This document shows, in pieces, positions 46,883 through 55,136 of a stretch of DNA of 64,000 nucleotides. The DNA is taken from assembly GCF_041296385.1 (NCBI RefSeq), contig NW_027184062.1:377001-441000 (forward strand), given 5' to 3'. The DNA comes from Aphelocoma coerulescens. Lineage: Eukaryota > Chordata > Aves > Passeriformes > Corvidae. Position 1 is the stretch's first letter. Each line of letters begins with the position of its first letter. Both the position numbers and the translations under genes were made by a program. Below the pieces are notes generated by a model that had not been told where the DNA came from, ran no database searches, and was given only the letters and a program-made list of their open reading frames with translations.

Positions 46883-47822
46883 GGAAATCATGGGCTCTAT
46901 TTTTGGGGGGATAAATACCATCTGGAGCCTTTGATAACTTTAAAAGTAGGCCCCGAAGAGGAAGTATTGGAATTTATAGTTGACACTGGGGCAGAAAAGA
47001 CTTGTGTGATGAATATTCCAAAAGGGAGTAATGATATGGTAAAAGTAACAGGAGCAAAGGGGGAAGGATTTAAGGTCTCTGTCATTAAAGATGTGGTTAT
47101 TGAAGGGGAAACAAAAATAGGGATAGGGGATGCTTTGTTAGCTCCTGAGGCTGGCAGCAATTTATTGGGAAGGGATTTACAAATCCAACTGGGGATTGGA
47201 GTCATACCAGAAGAAGGGAAAATGACGGCCAAAGTGTTTAAACTTAGCCAAGAAGATGAAAGCAAAATTAACAGAGAGGTTTGGGCTAGGGAAGGGAATA
47301 GGGGTGGACTAGATCTTGACCCCATAAGGGTCACAATTGAAAAAGAAGAAGGTCCCATTTGTGTACATCAGTACCCTATATCTTTAGAAGGGAGAAAAGG
47401 CTTAAAACCAGTGATAGAAGAATTAATAAAGGATGGGACACTAGAACCTTGTAAATCCCCTCATAATAGCCCTATTCTCCCAGTAAAGAAATCTGATGGA
47501 AATTATAAATTAGTGCAAGATTTAAGAGAAGTAAACAAAAGAACACGGGCCTGCTACCCTATGGTTCCTAATCCCTGCACTCTTTTAAGCAAAATTCCAC
47601 CTCAACATCAGTGGTTTAGTGTGGTAGATCTTAAAAATGCCTTTTGGGCCTGCCCACTGGCAGAGGAAAGCCGAAATATTTTTGCCTTTGAATGGGAAGA
47701 TCCAAACACAGGGAAAAAGAACCAGTTGAGGTGGACTAAACTGCCACAGGGCTATTGTGAGGCCCCAAATTTATTTGGGCAAGCCTTGGGAGAAATACTA
47801 CAAACCTTCCCCACTCCCCCAG
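46883..47822 (+). pseudogene. pol: ERV-A pol, 5' part (unit 2), interrupted by ERV-K
   Basis: Protease (VDTGAEKT) and the N-terminal two thirds of RT through LPQGYCEAPNLF. The ERV-K insertion at 47823 falls about nine codons before the YGDD catalytic motif, so the polymerase active site is separated from its N-terminal half. The target duplication CCCCAG occupies 47817-47822. Confidence 0.92.
47817..47822. repeat. ERV-K target-site duplication, left
   Basis: CCCCAG, identical to 55463-55468; a single copy is present at the empty site in unit 1 (8403-8408). Six bp fits alpha- and betaretroviral integrases. Confidence 0.97.
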
Positions 47823-48148
47823 TGTCGGGAAAGGCGCGGGAGACGAGCTCATGATTTCATGATCGGCAAGCCTCGATTTTATTGTCTTTTCATCTCTTAT
47901 TTATACAACACTTAAACAGCTCATACATATTGCAAAACCTGAGCTCACGATTGGTCATCTTCTCTCGTGGGAACAACACACCCCGCGGTGATGGTTTCTT
48001 CATTCCAATCTGCTCTGGCTTGTGTCCTGTTGGACACCTTGATGATAAGAAACCCCTTTTCCCACGACAGGCTAACTCCTACATCCTGCAAGGCTCTATC
48101 TTATCATGTCCTCTGCTGCGCAGCCATTCCTCAGATAAGCTCTCTACA
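47823..48148 (-). repeat. ERV-K 3' LTR
   Basis: 326 bp. TATA complement at 47899-47906, AATAAA complement at 47878-47883. The end of env reads 70 bases into its U3. Confidence 0.96.
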
Positions 48149-49494
48149 CTTCCCCCGTTTTCTTTATGTGCTATCATGCTCAGAGTTGTTGTTTTTAGCA
48201 GTACCCTCTTGATACAAGTTAGAGCGCAGCTGAACAGGACTAATCCTACCAAAACCATAATCAATAAGAGAAACAATGTTTTTACCATGCTTCTTACCCA
48301 ACCACCCAATCCCAGTTCACTGACCAGCCCATCTAGGCCAAAGAAACCTGTATCTTCCTTAATTTTTTGAGAGTGATTTATAAGCTGTTGAATCTCTGCA
48401 TGAAGAGAGCGAGAATGATCATTTAGATCCATGCAGCATAATCCCTCAAATTCTTCACACCCGTGTCCATGAGCTAACAACAGAAAATCAATAGCAGCTC
48501 TATTTTGTAATACAGCATGCTGGACTGTGCTTAAATCATCTGCAAGTGCGGACAGTACTCTACTTGTTCCATTTGCTTGCTTCACTACCCAGCAGCTTAA
48601 TCTCTCTATATTGCGATGAGCTCGAGCTGCTGCCCCTCCAGGCAAAAATAGTGATGAAAAAATTACCTCCCACTTGTTCCACAAGGTCAATTCATCATCA
48701 CAATTTGATTGGAGGGTCTGGGATAGGTCTCTGCGCCATCTGGTGGGGTGGGTTTTATTTGGGTGGTGTTGTGGAAGGGCTAAACTAAGCTGTCCGATTG
48801 TACACGGACCGCCAACGGGCAAGGTAGGGATGCCGGACCAAGCACGATTTCCGCAAATTAGAAAATATCCAGGGGACAGCCTTCTGGGTATGACTGTGCC
48901 TGGTGCAGGTTTTTCCTGTGTCCTACCAGTGTGGTTGCACCACGATTTTTCCCATTCTAAACTGTTCCCTATGGGAGACAACCAAGTAGGAGTAGATACA
49001 TTTTTCCAGCAGTTGGTATGCGTGCCTTCAGAGCAGTGTGAATTCCTGCTATCTATATAAAAGCAACTAGTGGCGTTTAAAGAATCAATCAATTCAATCT
49101 CTTGCGGCTCAGGCCCAAATGGGAGGCGGTCATCCCAAACGTCATACTGCTCGAAACTTTCAATGATGTTATTGCCAGTAATTCGGCCTGATCGGAACCC
49201 TGTATCATTGGCGGCTGACCTGAAATGGAGCCAAGTTGTATATGTTAGGGGGACTCCTATTAGGCACGTAAGAAAAGGAGTACTTGGGGTAGCTAAGCTG
49301 GCACAGAACGTAGTTGTATTTAATTCGTGTGCCAAAGATACCCAAACATTTTGCCTTGGATCGAATAGCTTAGGAGGGTAGCTATGCTTGAGGGCCAAAG
49401 TGCCTGGGACGCTTAGAAGACCCAATACGGCGAGTATACCGGCGGCACGCATTGTCCCAGTCATGGGGTTTAACCTGCCACAGCTCTGGGACAT
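48079..49494 (-). CDS. env: ERV-K envelope glycoprotein, alpharetrovirus-like
   Basis: 471 codons, no internal stop. The frame opens with TTG at 49497; the first ATG is 49494, and two more near codons 11 and 15 could also serve. A hydrophobic signal peptide (ILAVLGLL) is followed by an SU with several N-glycosylation sequons and cysteines, a cleavage-like RWRR near residue 265, then TM with QNRAAIDFLLLAHGHG and cysteines C-x6-C-C (complement of 48433-48459). A membrane anchor (LFLLLIMVLVGLVLF) and cytoplasmic tail follow. The TM style is that of alpharetroviruses, not of the betaretroviral type of its own Pol. The tail extends 70 bases into the 3' LTR. Confidence 0.92.
   Translation of the reverse strand: MSQSCGRLNPMTGTMRAAGILAVLGLLSVPGTLALKHSYPPKLFDPRQNVWVSLAHELNTTTFCASLATPSTPFLTCLIGVPLTYTTWLHFRSAANDTGFRSGRITGNNIIESFEQYDVWDDRLPFGPEPQEIELIDSLNATSCFYIDSRNSHCSEGTHTNCWKNVSTPTWLSPIGNSLEWEKSWCNHTGRTQEKPAPGTVIPRRLSPGYFLICGNRAWSGIPTLPVGGPCTIGQLSLALPQHHPNKTHPTRWRRDLSQTLQSNCDDELTLWNKWEVIFSSLFLPGGAAARAHRNIERLSCWVVKQANGTSRVLSALADDLSTVQHAVLQNRAAIDFLLLAHGHGCEEFEGLCCMDLNDHSRSLHAEIQQLINHSQKIKEDTGFFGLDGLVSELGLGGWVRSMVKTLFLLLIMVLVGLVLFSCALTCIKRVLLKTTTLSMIAHKENGGSVESLSEEWLRSRGHDKIEPCRM
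48149..48165 (-). promoter_or_regulatory. ERV-K polypurine tract
   Basis: The minus strand reads AAAGAAAACGGGGGAAG immediately before the 3' LTR TGTAGAG. It lies inside the env coding region. Confidence 0.85.
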
Positions 49495-49538
49495 CAAGGC
49501 CTGTCTTGTGACGGGCTTCTAGGATAGCGGAACGTTTG

Positions 49539-50045
49539 TTAGCTAATATGCTTTAATTCCCACCGCAATTCTCTTAGGTGGAGGTCTTTGATATTTTCTA
49601 GTAACGCTAAACTCTGATCTAGAGGTACTCCCGTTAGTTTACCAAGATTTTCCTGAGCTGATGCTCGATTCCACTGAAACTCACAATTGAGGCACCTCAA
49701 CTCTGTGGACACTTGTCGCTGAAAGATCCACCACTGTAAATTACAACCTCTGCAATGAATTCTAACCCGAGCTAAATGGCAACGATTATAACAAACAATG
49801 CATGAGCGTTGGCAATGTGGCAAAAAGTCCGCGTATAATCGGGGAATGAGGGTCTCTTCAATTTCCCGTTCAGAGTCTATTAGAAATTTAGTATGGAATT
49901 CCTCTTCGGTGTTATGTAGCACTTGTGAGACCACCTGTTGGAGTCGTCTCTTCTTCCTCTGTCGCGGACTGTCCCTGCGTATAAGCTGGCTTAGTCCATT
50001 TGGCAGGGATCCACTGCGGTCCTGTCGGGGTAGAAACACAAACAT
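49539..50045 (-). CDS. ERV-K 168-aa pol-env ORF, candidate RNA-export accessory protein
   Basis: Intact ATG-started frame between pol and env, overlapping the pol end by 134 bases in another phase and ending 44 bases before the env ATG. I do not recognise it as a standard retroviral domain. Visible features: an arginine-rich motif RQRKKRR at residues 28-34; a cysteine-rich middle with C78, C82, C85, C89-H90, C98-x2-C101 and C118-x2-C121, suggesting one or two zinc sites; and near the C-terminus LLENIKDLHL (148-157), which fits the L-x2-I-x2-L-x-L nuclear-export pattern. The basic motif, possible zinc fold and export motif together suggest a Rev/Rec-like function, exporting unspliced viral RNA. 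That is inference. Alternatives are a nucleic-acid-binding regulator of another kind, or a remnant of a captured gene. Confidence 0.6.
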   Translation of the reverse strand: MFVFLPRQDRSGSLPNGLSQLIRRDSPRQRKKRRLQQVVSQVLHNTEEEFHTKFLIDSEREIEETLIPRLYADFLPHCQRSCIVCYNRCHLARVRIHCRGCNLQWWIFQRQVSTELRCLNCEFQWNRASAQENLGKLTGVPLDQSLALLENIKDLHLRELRWELKHIS

Positions 50046-52545
50046 AACCTCTGCCCCAGTACAAAACTTTGGCTGGGTCCTGCCATAATCCTGACTGGGG
50101 GTCTTTAAATCTGACCCACACTTCTGGTTGCGGATTAGAAGGTGGGGTAAAATGGATTATGGCAGGAGGAGACTGTCTATCTCCAAAAATGCAAAGATGA
50201 TTTAAAACAAATAAGCATTTCAGTAGTTTGTCTTGGGTATTAGGAATGTCAGGATATTTTTCTAGATACTGTTTTAATGTACCGTGTGCTCTTTCCACAA
50301 TTGCTTGACCCGTGGGGGAGTGAGGAATTCCCCTTTTGTGGACAATATTCCATTGGGTCATATATTTGGCTATTCGCATACTGCAATAGGCGGGCCCATT
50401 GTCTGTCTTAACTGTTATAGGGACTCCCATAATAGCAATACAGCTATTCATATGGCGTTCAACATGTTTGGCTGTTTCTCCTGCTTGTGCAGTTGCCCAC
50501 ATAAAATGACTATAGGTGTCTATAGTAACATGAACATATTTTAGCCATCCAAAGCTGGCGACATGAGTGACATCCATTTGCCAAATTTCGTTAGCCTTTA
50601 GGCCCCTGGGGTTAACACCTGCTCCCAAACCTAGCCCCTTATTGTGGAAACTGCACACGGGACACGCTTTAACTATGGCTTTTGCCTCTTCGATTGGGAT
50701 ACCGAATTCCCTTGACAAGCCTTTGGAATTCTGATGAAAAATAGCATGGCTTTCTCGCGCCATTGTTTGTTTCGGGAGAATGTTTTGGGCAAGCGAGACA
50801 AGTTTATCTGCTCTTTCGTTTCCTTCACCCAGGCCTTCATTCCACATGTGGCTGCGAATATGGAGAATGGAATAGGGGTGTGACCGTTCTCTTAGGGCGC
50901 GTTTTAGTTGCAGAAAGAGTTCATAAAGCCTTTTGTTTTGTACTTCCTTAATGACTGCATCCTCAATTCTTGAGGCGACGCCCACTACATACAGCGAGTC
51001 CGAAACTACGTTTAAGGGTCCTGTGAGGTGGGTTACTGCCCAAACGACTGCAAGTAATTCTAAGGTTTGCAGGGTATCATCTGACGAGGCGTTTATTAAA
51101 TGCTGATGCCATTGCTGGTCTTGTTTCCATACGACGGCTGCTTTCCTTGTCTTTCTTCCGGCGTCTGTGAATGCAGTAATGGCATTGTGGATAGGCTTAT
51201 CTTCTCGCAAGGGTTTTGAAATCCAGTTCCATGCTCCTATCCACTGTAATGCCTTGGGAAACAGGGGACCGGTCTGAATTTTAGCTCCTGAGGACAACAG
51301 CGCTTCCGTGAGTGATGAAGAATTTAGCAAGTACCAGTCCAAGGCAGGTTTTTCCATCGGGAGATTGATGCACTCAGGTTCTTGTCCTCCAATTTCCAGA
51401 ATGCGCAAACGTCCTTTCTTAATTAAATTAGCCAAATTTTCAAGTTTTGTGGTAATAGTTTTTCGCTGCTGCAACTGTGGTGATATCCATTCTAAAACCG
51501 TCAGCTCCCCCGTTTTCTTTAGCTGCGTAATTGCGCCGAGGAGGTGAGTTTCAGAATTCCAAATAGTAAGAGAGAGGGGGATGTCTGGATTAAGACGCGA
51601 AACAAAACCGTCTGTGATACAGGTGGTGATTTGTTGCAGAGCTTCTTGCTGCTGCGGCGTTAGGTGTACTGGTGCGCATGGATCTGATCCTTTTAGTAAG
51701 GGACGGAGCTGGTCTAAAAGAACATTAGGGATTCCTACTATTGGCTTTAACCACTGCAGATCACCTAACAGTTTTTGAGCATCATTTAAAGTGGTGATTG
51801 AGGCTTGGATATGCAGTTTTTGAGGCTTCACTCTTTGATTGGTGATGACCCATCTTAAATACTTCCACGGGGAGGATATTTGAATTTTGTTAGCAGCTAT
51901 TACTAAAGACCATTCTTGAAGAGAGGAGGTAATAAGCTGAATTTCTGTTTGGTCAAAAGGCTTCTTCTGCGCAAACAAAATATCATCCATATAATGATAA
52001 ATGATGGTCTGAGGTAACTTTTGTCGCAGTGGCTGTAATGCTGCATCGACATACAATTGACATATGGTGGGAGAGTTGCGCATTCCCTGCGGCAATACAG
52101 TCCACTCAAAACGTTTGTCTGGTTCACCACGATTAAGAGCAGGCAATGAAAAGGCAAATCGCTTCGTATCATCTGGATGTAGTGGAATTGTGAAAAAGCA
52201 ATCTTTCAAGTCGATAATAAGAAGAGGCCAATCTTGTGGCAACATTGCTGGATTAGGGAGTCCTGGCTGCAGCGCTCCCATAGGCTCCATACGAGCATTG
52301 ACAGTTCGAAGGTCTTGTAGCAGACGAAACGTGCCATTTTTCTTTTGGATGACAAAAATTGGGGTGTTCCATGGGCTTGTCGAAGGCTTGAGATGTCCTT
52401 GTTGAAGCTGCTCATTGACTAGAGCGTGTGCTTGAAGCAGATTTTCCCGTTTTAAAGGCCATTGCTTAACCACTACAGGGTTATTGTCAGTCCATCTTAG
52501 TGGCAGCGGGAAATTCCAAGCAACGGCCCTTAGCAGAAATGGCGA
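49912..52545 (-). CDS. pol: ERV-K Pol (RT, RNase H, integrase)
   Basis: The frame opens at 52545, just after a TGA, and lies -1 to pro, so it would follow a second frameshift within the last few pro codons; no canonical heptamer is visible there. About 877 codons. RT has LPQGMRNSP and the catalytic YMDD (complement of 51982-51993). RNase H has the acidic set in FTDAG, LELLAV, VSDSLY and ERADKL. Integrase has an HH/CC zinc domain (SHAIFHQ and CPVC), D-D-E residues in QMDVTH, KTDNGPAY and VERAHG, and a C-terminal domain with WGRGYVCVS. No internal stop. It overlaps the following 168-codon ORF by 134 bases. Likely a complete polymerase in form; activity is not shown. Confidence 0.93.
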   Translation of the reverse strand, partial: SPFLLRAVAWNFPLPLRWTDNNPVVVKQWPLKRENLLQAHALVNEQLQQGHLKPSTSPWNTPIFVIQKKNGTFRLLQDLRTVNARMEPMGALQPGLPNPAMLPQDWPLLIIDLKDCFFTIPLHPDDTKRFAFSLPALNRGEPDKRFEWTVLPQGMRNSPTICQLYVDAALQPLRQKLPQTIIYHYMDDILFAQKKPFDQTEIQLITSSLQEWSLVIAANKIQISSPWKYLRWVITNQRVKPQKLHIQASITTLNDAQKLLGDLQWLKPIVGIPNVLLDQLRPLLKGSDPCAPVHLTPQQQEALQQITTCITDGFVSRLNPDIPLSLTIWNSETHLLGAITQLKKTGELTVLEWISPQLQQRKTITTKLENLANLIKKGRLRILEIGGQEPECINLPMEKPALDWYLLNSSSLTEALLSSGAKIQTGPLFPKALQWIGAWNWISKPLREDKPIHNAITAFTDAGRKTRKAAVVWKQDQQWHQHLINASSDDTLQTLELLAVVWAVTHLTGPLNVVSDSLYVVGVASRIEDAVIKEVQNKRLYELFLQLKRALRERSHPYSILHIRSHMWNEGLGEGNERADKLVSLAQNILPKQTMARESHAIFHQNSKGLSREFGIPIEEAKAIVKACPVCSFHNKGLGLGAGVNPRGLKANEIWQMDVTHVASFGWLKYVHVTIDTYSHFMWATAQAGETAKHVERHMNSCIAIMGVPITVKTDNGPAYCSMRIAKYMTQWNIVHKRGIPHSPTGQAIVERAHGTLKQYLEKYPDIPNTQDKLLKCLFVLNHLCIFGDRQSPPAIIHFTPPSNPQPEVWVRFKDPQSGLWQDPAKVLYWGRGYVCVSTPTGPQWIPAKWTKPAYTQGQSATEEEETTPTGGLTSAT

Positions 52546-53330
52546 TCATCGGTAAGCACAAAACTCATTTGGGCCAATACATCTCTTCCGATGAGGCAGT
52601 CGACTGTGGGGGGTAGAGGGGCGATAGAAAAAGTTGCGGTAGTTTTCTTGCCCTCAATTTCTACAGTTATCAGCGGAGATTTGTGTGCTAGTTTCATTCC
52701 TCCGACACCAGTGATGGCTGTCATTGCTGGCAGAAGAGGCCAATGTGAGGGCCATGTGTTCACATCGACAATGCTGGAGTCTGCCCCTGTGTCTAGGAGG
52801 CTCTGTAACGTGATTGTTTCTCCTTTATAGGTTAGGGCACACGGCTTCCGTGGACGGCTATTAAGATCGATGGTGAGCAAGGTTAGTTCCTCAGTTGAGC
52901 CGTAGCCTGTATGAGCATTTGGTTGAGCCTGCAAGGGTTGCATGCCTTGTGTGGCTTGAGGCAAAGGTACAAATTGAGCTAGTCTTTGGCCTTTAGGAAT
53001 CCTTACAGGTGGATGAACAGTATAAGCCAGTATGAAGATATCACCCTGTGAGTCAGCGTCCACCACGCCTGGTTGAACGAATAGTCCTAGGGCAGTGGCA
53101 GATGATTGGCCAAGAATCAAGCCTCCTACTGGTGTACCATTGAGGCAGATGGGTCCTGTTAGTCCTGTAGGGATGTTATGGATTTCAGACGTCAGGAGAT
53201 CACAGTCTACTGAGGCTGCCAAGTCCAGGCCGATGCTGCCACTTGTTGCTGGCTGGAGGCAGGGCAAGGGTTTGCAGCTGCTACTTGTGTCCCTGCGCGG
53301 CTGCTGGACGCGCTGCTCCGGGAGTTTCCC
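52530..53330 (-). CDS. pro: ERV-K dUTPase-protease (Pro)
   Basis: Made as a Gag-Pro fusion by frameshifting at 53324-53330. First comes a dUTPase-like domain with recognisable motifs GSIGLDLAA, GVVDADSQGDI and GYGSTEE, which would hydrolyse dUTP. Then an aspartic protease follows with active site LLDTGADSS, a flap-like region (ITGVGGM) and C-terminal GRDVLAQMS, which would process the polyproteins. The dUTPase-protease order is a betaretrovirus hallmark. The frame is uninterrupted to TAA 52530-52532. In the last dUTPase motif, GYGST replaces the more usual aromatic-Gly form; whether the dUTPase is active cannot be told. Confidence 0.92.
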   Translation of the reverse strand, partial: GKLPEQRVQQPRRDTSSSCKPLPCLQPATSGSIGLDLAASVDCDLLTSEIHNIPTGLTGPICLNGTPVGGLILGQSSATALGLFVQPGVVDADSQGDIFILAYTVHPPVRIPKGQRLAQFVPLPQATQGMQPLQAQPNAHTGYGSTEELTLLTIDLNSRPRKPCALTYKGETITLQSLLDTGADSSIVDVNTWPSHWPLLPAMTAITGVGGMKLAHKSPLITVEIEGKKTTATFSIAPLPPTVDCLIGRDVLAQMSFVLTDDRHFC

Positions 53331-54928
53331 TGCTTCTTGTTGCGGCAGGCATTCGAGTTATGCGTATTGGATTGGCATTTGTTGCACCAAACTCCGGATG
53401 CTGAGCACTCCCGACGAAGGTGACCCGACTGGCCACATCGATAGCATCTCATTCTGTTTCTCTCTGGAGGCAACCGGGGGCGCGTGGCTGCTGCTTGGAG
53501 GGGAGCAAGGGCGGCCATTACCTGCGTCTGAGCACTAGCTGCTTGTTCCTTCAATCCCTCCCCCAGCTTTTCTAATGCGTGGACTAAAAAGGCTTGAGCA
53601 CCTGAGGGCAAGGTCGCAGCTTTATCTAGTAATGCCTGAGTGGTCCAATCACCAGGTATAGAGGTAATCAGAGATCTAGTGGCAGGATTGCTATTTTGCA
53701 AAATGCACTGTCTTAAAATAGCATCTTGCATATGATCGGGTATCCCTGCCCTAGAGATAGCATCCATAACCTTATCAACAAAGGAGCTTAACGATTCATC
53801 ACGACCCTGCTTGATGCTCATATATAGGGGGGTCCCTCCCGATGTCCTGACTTTATCTATTGCTCTCTTAGCTACTGCCATTGCCTCCCTAAGTTTATGT
53901 GGCCCTAGTCCAGCTTGAGCTTCAACTCTGAGATACAGGCCCTGTCCCATAAGCTCGTCTACAGTAAGGCCTGTTAAGGGATCCCCTTGGGGTCTGGGGA
54001 GATTAGTGCTACTTGCCGCTTCCTCTCTCCACCTTGCCTCAAAAAGCAATCTCTGAGAGGGGGTGTAAATGAGTTTCGTGATAGCCAGGATATCGGCAGG
54101 CAGGAGAATGTGGGCATTAAAAAGATAATCTAACATCTGCTTAGCTGGTTCACTAGACACCCCAAAGTTACTGACTGTTGCTCTCAGCTGGGACAGGAGT
54201 TTCCAGTCGAGATGGGCAAACTGCGCGTTCTGACCCCCTTGCGCATTAGTAGTGAAAACAACAGGGAAAGCCATCGCTTCTTGTGCCGCTGCTAGGAGCT
54301 CGGAATCTCCCCTTTCCATGCCGTCTCGGGCAAGCGCCTGCCACAACTCTCTCCTCCTTGCTGCCATAGCCTCCGCCGGGTCAGATTCTGCCCCAGGGAC
54401 AGGCTCCGTGGCATTAGAGGGGTCGGGCGGCAGCGGCGGGCATGAGGGGGTTAATGCAGAAACGGCGATTGAAGCGGAAGGTGGGGGGGCAGGCAGGGGG
54501 GTAGGCAGCGCGGGGGATTGACTGTCAGCGGGGGGTGGCTCTGGAGGAATCTCAATAGTGGCAAAGGCGGGGGGGTTGGGGGCTGTAGGGAAAACCGAGG
54601 AGTCATTATCTTGGTTACGGGAATGCGCTGTCTTAAAACCTATGACTGCTTGCTTCTCTGCCTGCACTAACAGTAACTCATTATGAACTGCTTTCCAAAG
54701 TTTGCTTATTTTCTTGGCTGACTTATCATCGTCTAAAACAAGGCTAAAAAGTTCATCCCCGTACCTCCGCCATTCTGCTAATTCGTGAATGCTGTGAGGG
54801 TCGTTAAAGAAACCATAGGAACGCGCGTGAGTTAGTAGGGAAGGGAGGTCTTTTTCTAAGTTAAAAGCTTTAAAGTGACGCTTAAGAAGAAAAGCTTTAA
54901 ATAAATCCTGTGCTGCTTGCCTATCCAT
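53207..54928 (-). CDS. gag: ERV-K Gag polyprotein
   Basis: Structural polyprotein that would assemble the core. An open frame extends to 55069, but its first codon there is TTG and would leave a leader of only about 67 bases. The ATG at 54928 (MDRQAAQDLF) has good context and about 208 bases of leader, so I choose it, giving 573 codons. A betaretroviral matrix-like domain covers the first 100 or so residues, then comes a Pro-rich linker containing a PTAP late-domain motif, a capsid region with the usual class II pattern (about residues 210-440), and two zinc knuckles near the end, CYRCGQSGHLRREC and CNKCQSNTHNSNAC. No internal stop. The 3' end overlaps pro in the -1 frame. Confidence 0.93.
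   Translation of the reverse strand: MDRQAAQDLFKAFLLKRHFKAFNLEKDLPSLLTHARSYGFFNDPHSIHELAEWRRYGDELFSLVLDDDKSAKKISKLWKAVHNELLLVQAEKQAVIGFKTAHSRNQDNDSSVFPTAPNPPAFATIEIPPEPPPADSQSPALPTPLPAPPPSASIAVSALTPSCPPLPPDPSNATEPVPGAESDPAEAMAARRRELWQALARDGMERGDSELLAAAQEAMAFPVVFTTNAQGGQNAQFAHLDWKLLSQLRATVSNFGVSSEPAKQMLDYLFNAHILLPADILAITKLIYTPSQRLLFEARWREEAASSTNLPRPQGDPLTGLTVDELMGQGLYLRVEAQAGLGPHKLREAMAVAKRAIDKVRTSGGTPLYMSIKQGRDESLSSFVDKVMDAISRAGIPDHMQDAILRQCILQNSNPATRSLITSIPGDWTTQALLDKAATLPSGAQAFLVHALEKLGEGLKEQAASAQTQVMAALAPLQAAATRPRLPPERNRMRCYRCGQSGHLRRECSASGVWCNKCQSNTHNSNACRNKKQGNSRSSASSSRAGTQVAAANPCPASSQQQVAASAWTWQPQ
53324..53330 (-). promoter_or_regulatory. Gag-pro -1 ribosomal frameshift heptamer GGGAAAC
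   Basis: On the minus strand G GGA AAC is in the correct phase of gag (codons GGA 53329-53327 and AAC 53326-53324). Shifting by -1 enters the pro frame, which is open from here through 53268. This heptamer type is used by betaretroviruses. Confidence 0.9.
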
Positions 54929-54934
54929 ACTTAC
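54929..54934 (-). promoter_or_regulatory. ERV-K candidate major splice donor abutting the gag AUG
   Basis: The minus strand reads CCGTAAGTATGG: a consensus donor GTAAGT ends exactly at the gag ATG, which thereby gets an A at -3 and a G at +4. A donor here would make env or accessory mRNAs that lack the gag AUG. Function is inferred. Confidence 0.5.
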
Positions 54935-55116
54935 GGTACCGTTGCTAGCCCTCCAGGCTTCGGCAGCATGTATCAGCGAACCCACCGGTGTGGTCGTTCG
55001 GGCACGGAGACGGAAACAGTTGTTCTCCGCTCTTATTGCCGTCCCTCTAGCTGCAGGACCTGAACCCAACGCACCTTTCCTTATGGAAGTGGGGGTAGGG
55101 GGGGGTACATGACGTG

Positions 55117-55134
55117 CCTTCTGTTCGGGCGTCA
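55117..55134 (-). promoter_or_regulatory. ERV-K primer-binding site, tRNA-Lys-like
   Basis: Two bases inside the 5' LTR, the minus strand reads TGACGCCCGAACAGAAGG, sharing TG-CGCCCGAACAG with the tRNA-Lys type site. Mismatches at the distal end are notable. Confidence 0.7.
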
Positions 55135-55136
55135 GA

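Noticed and set aside
55070..55136. Extending ERV-K gag upstream to 55069
   Set aside because: The first codon there is TTG, and the region is the short leader next to the primer-binding site; the ATG at 54928 has better context.
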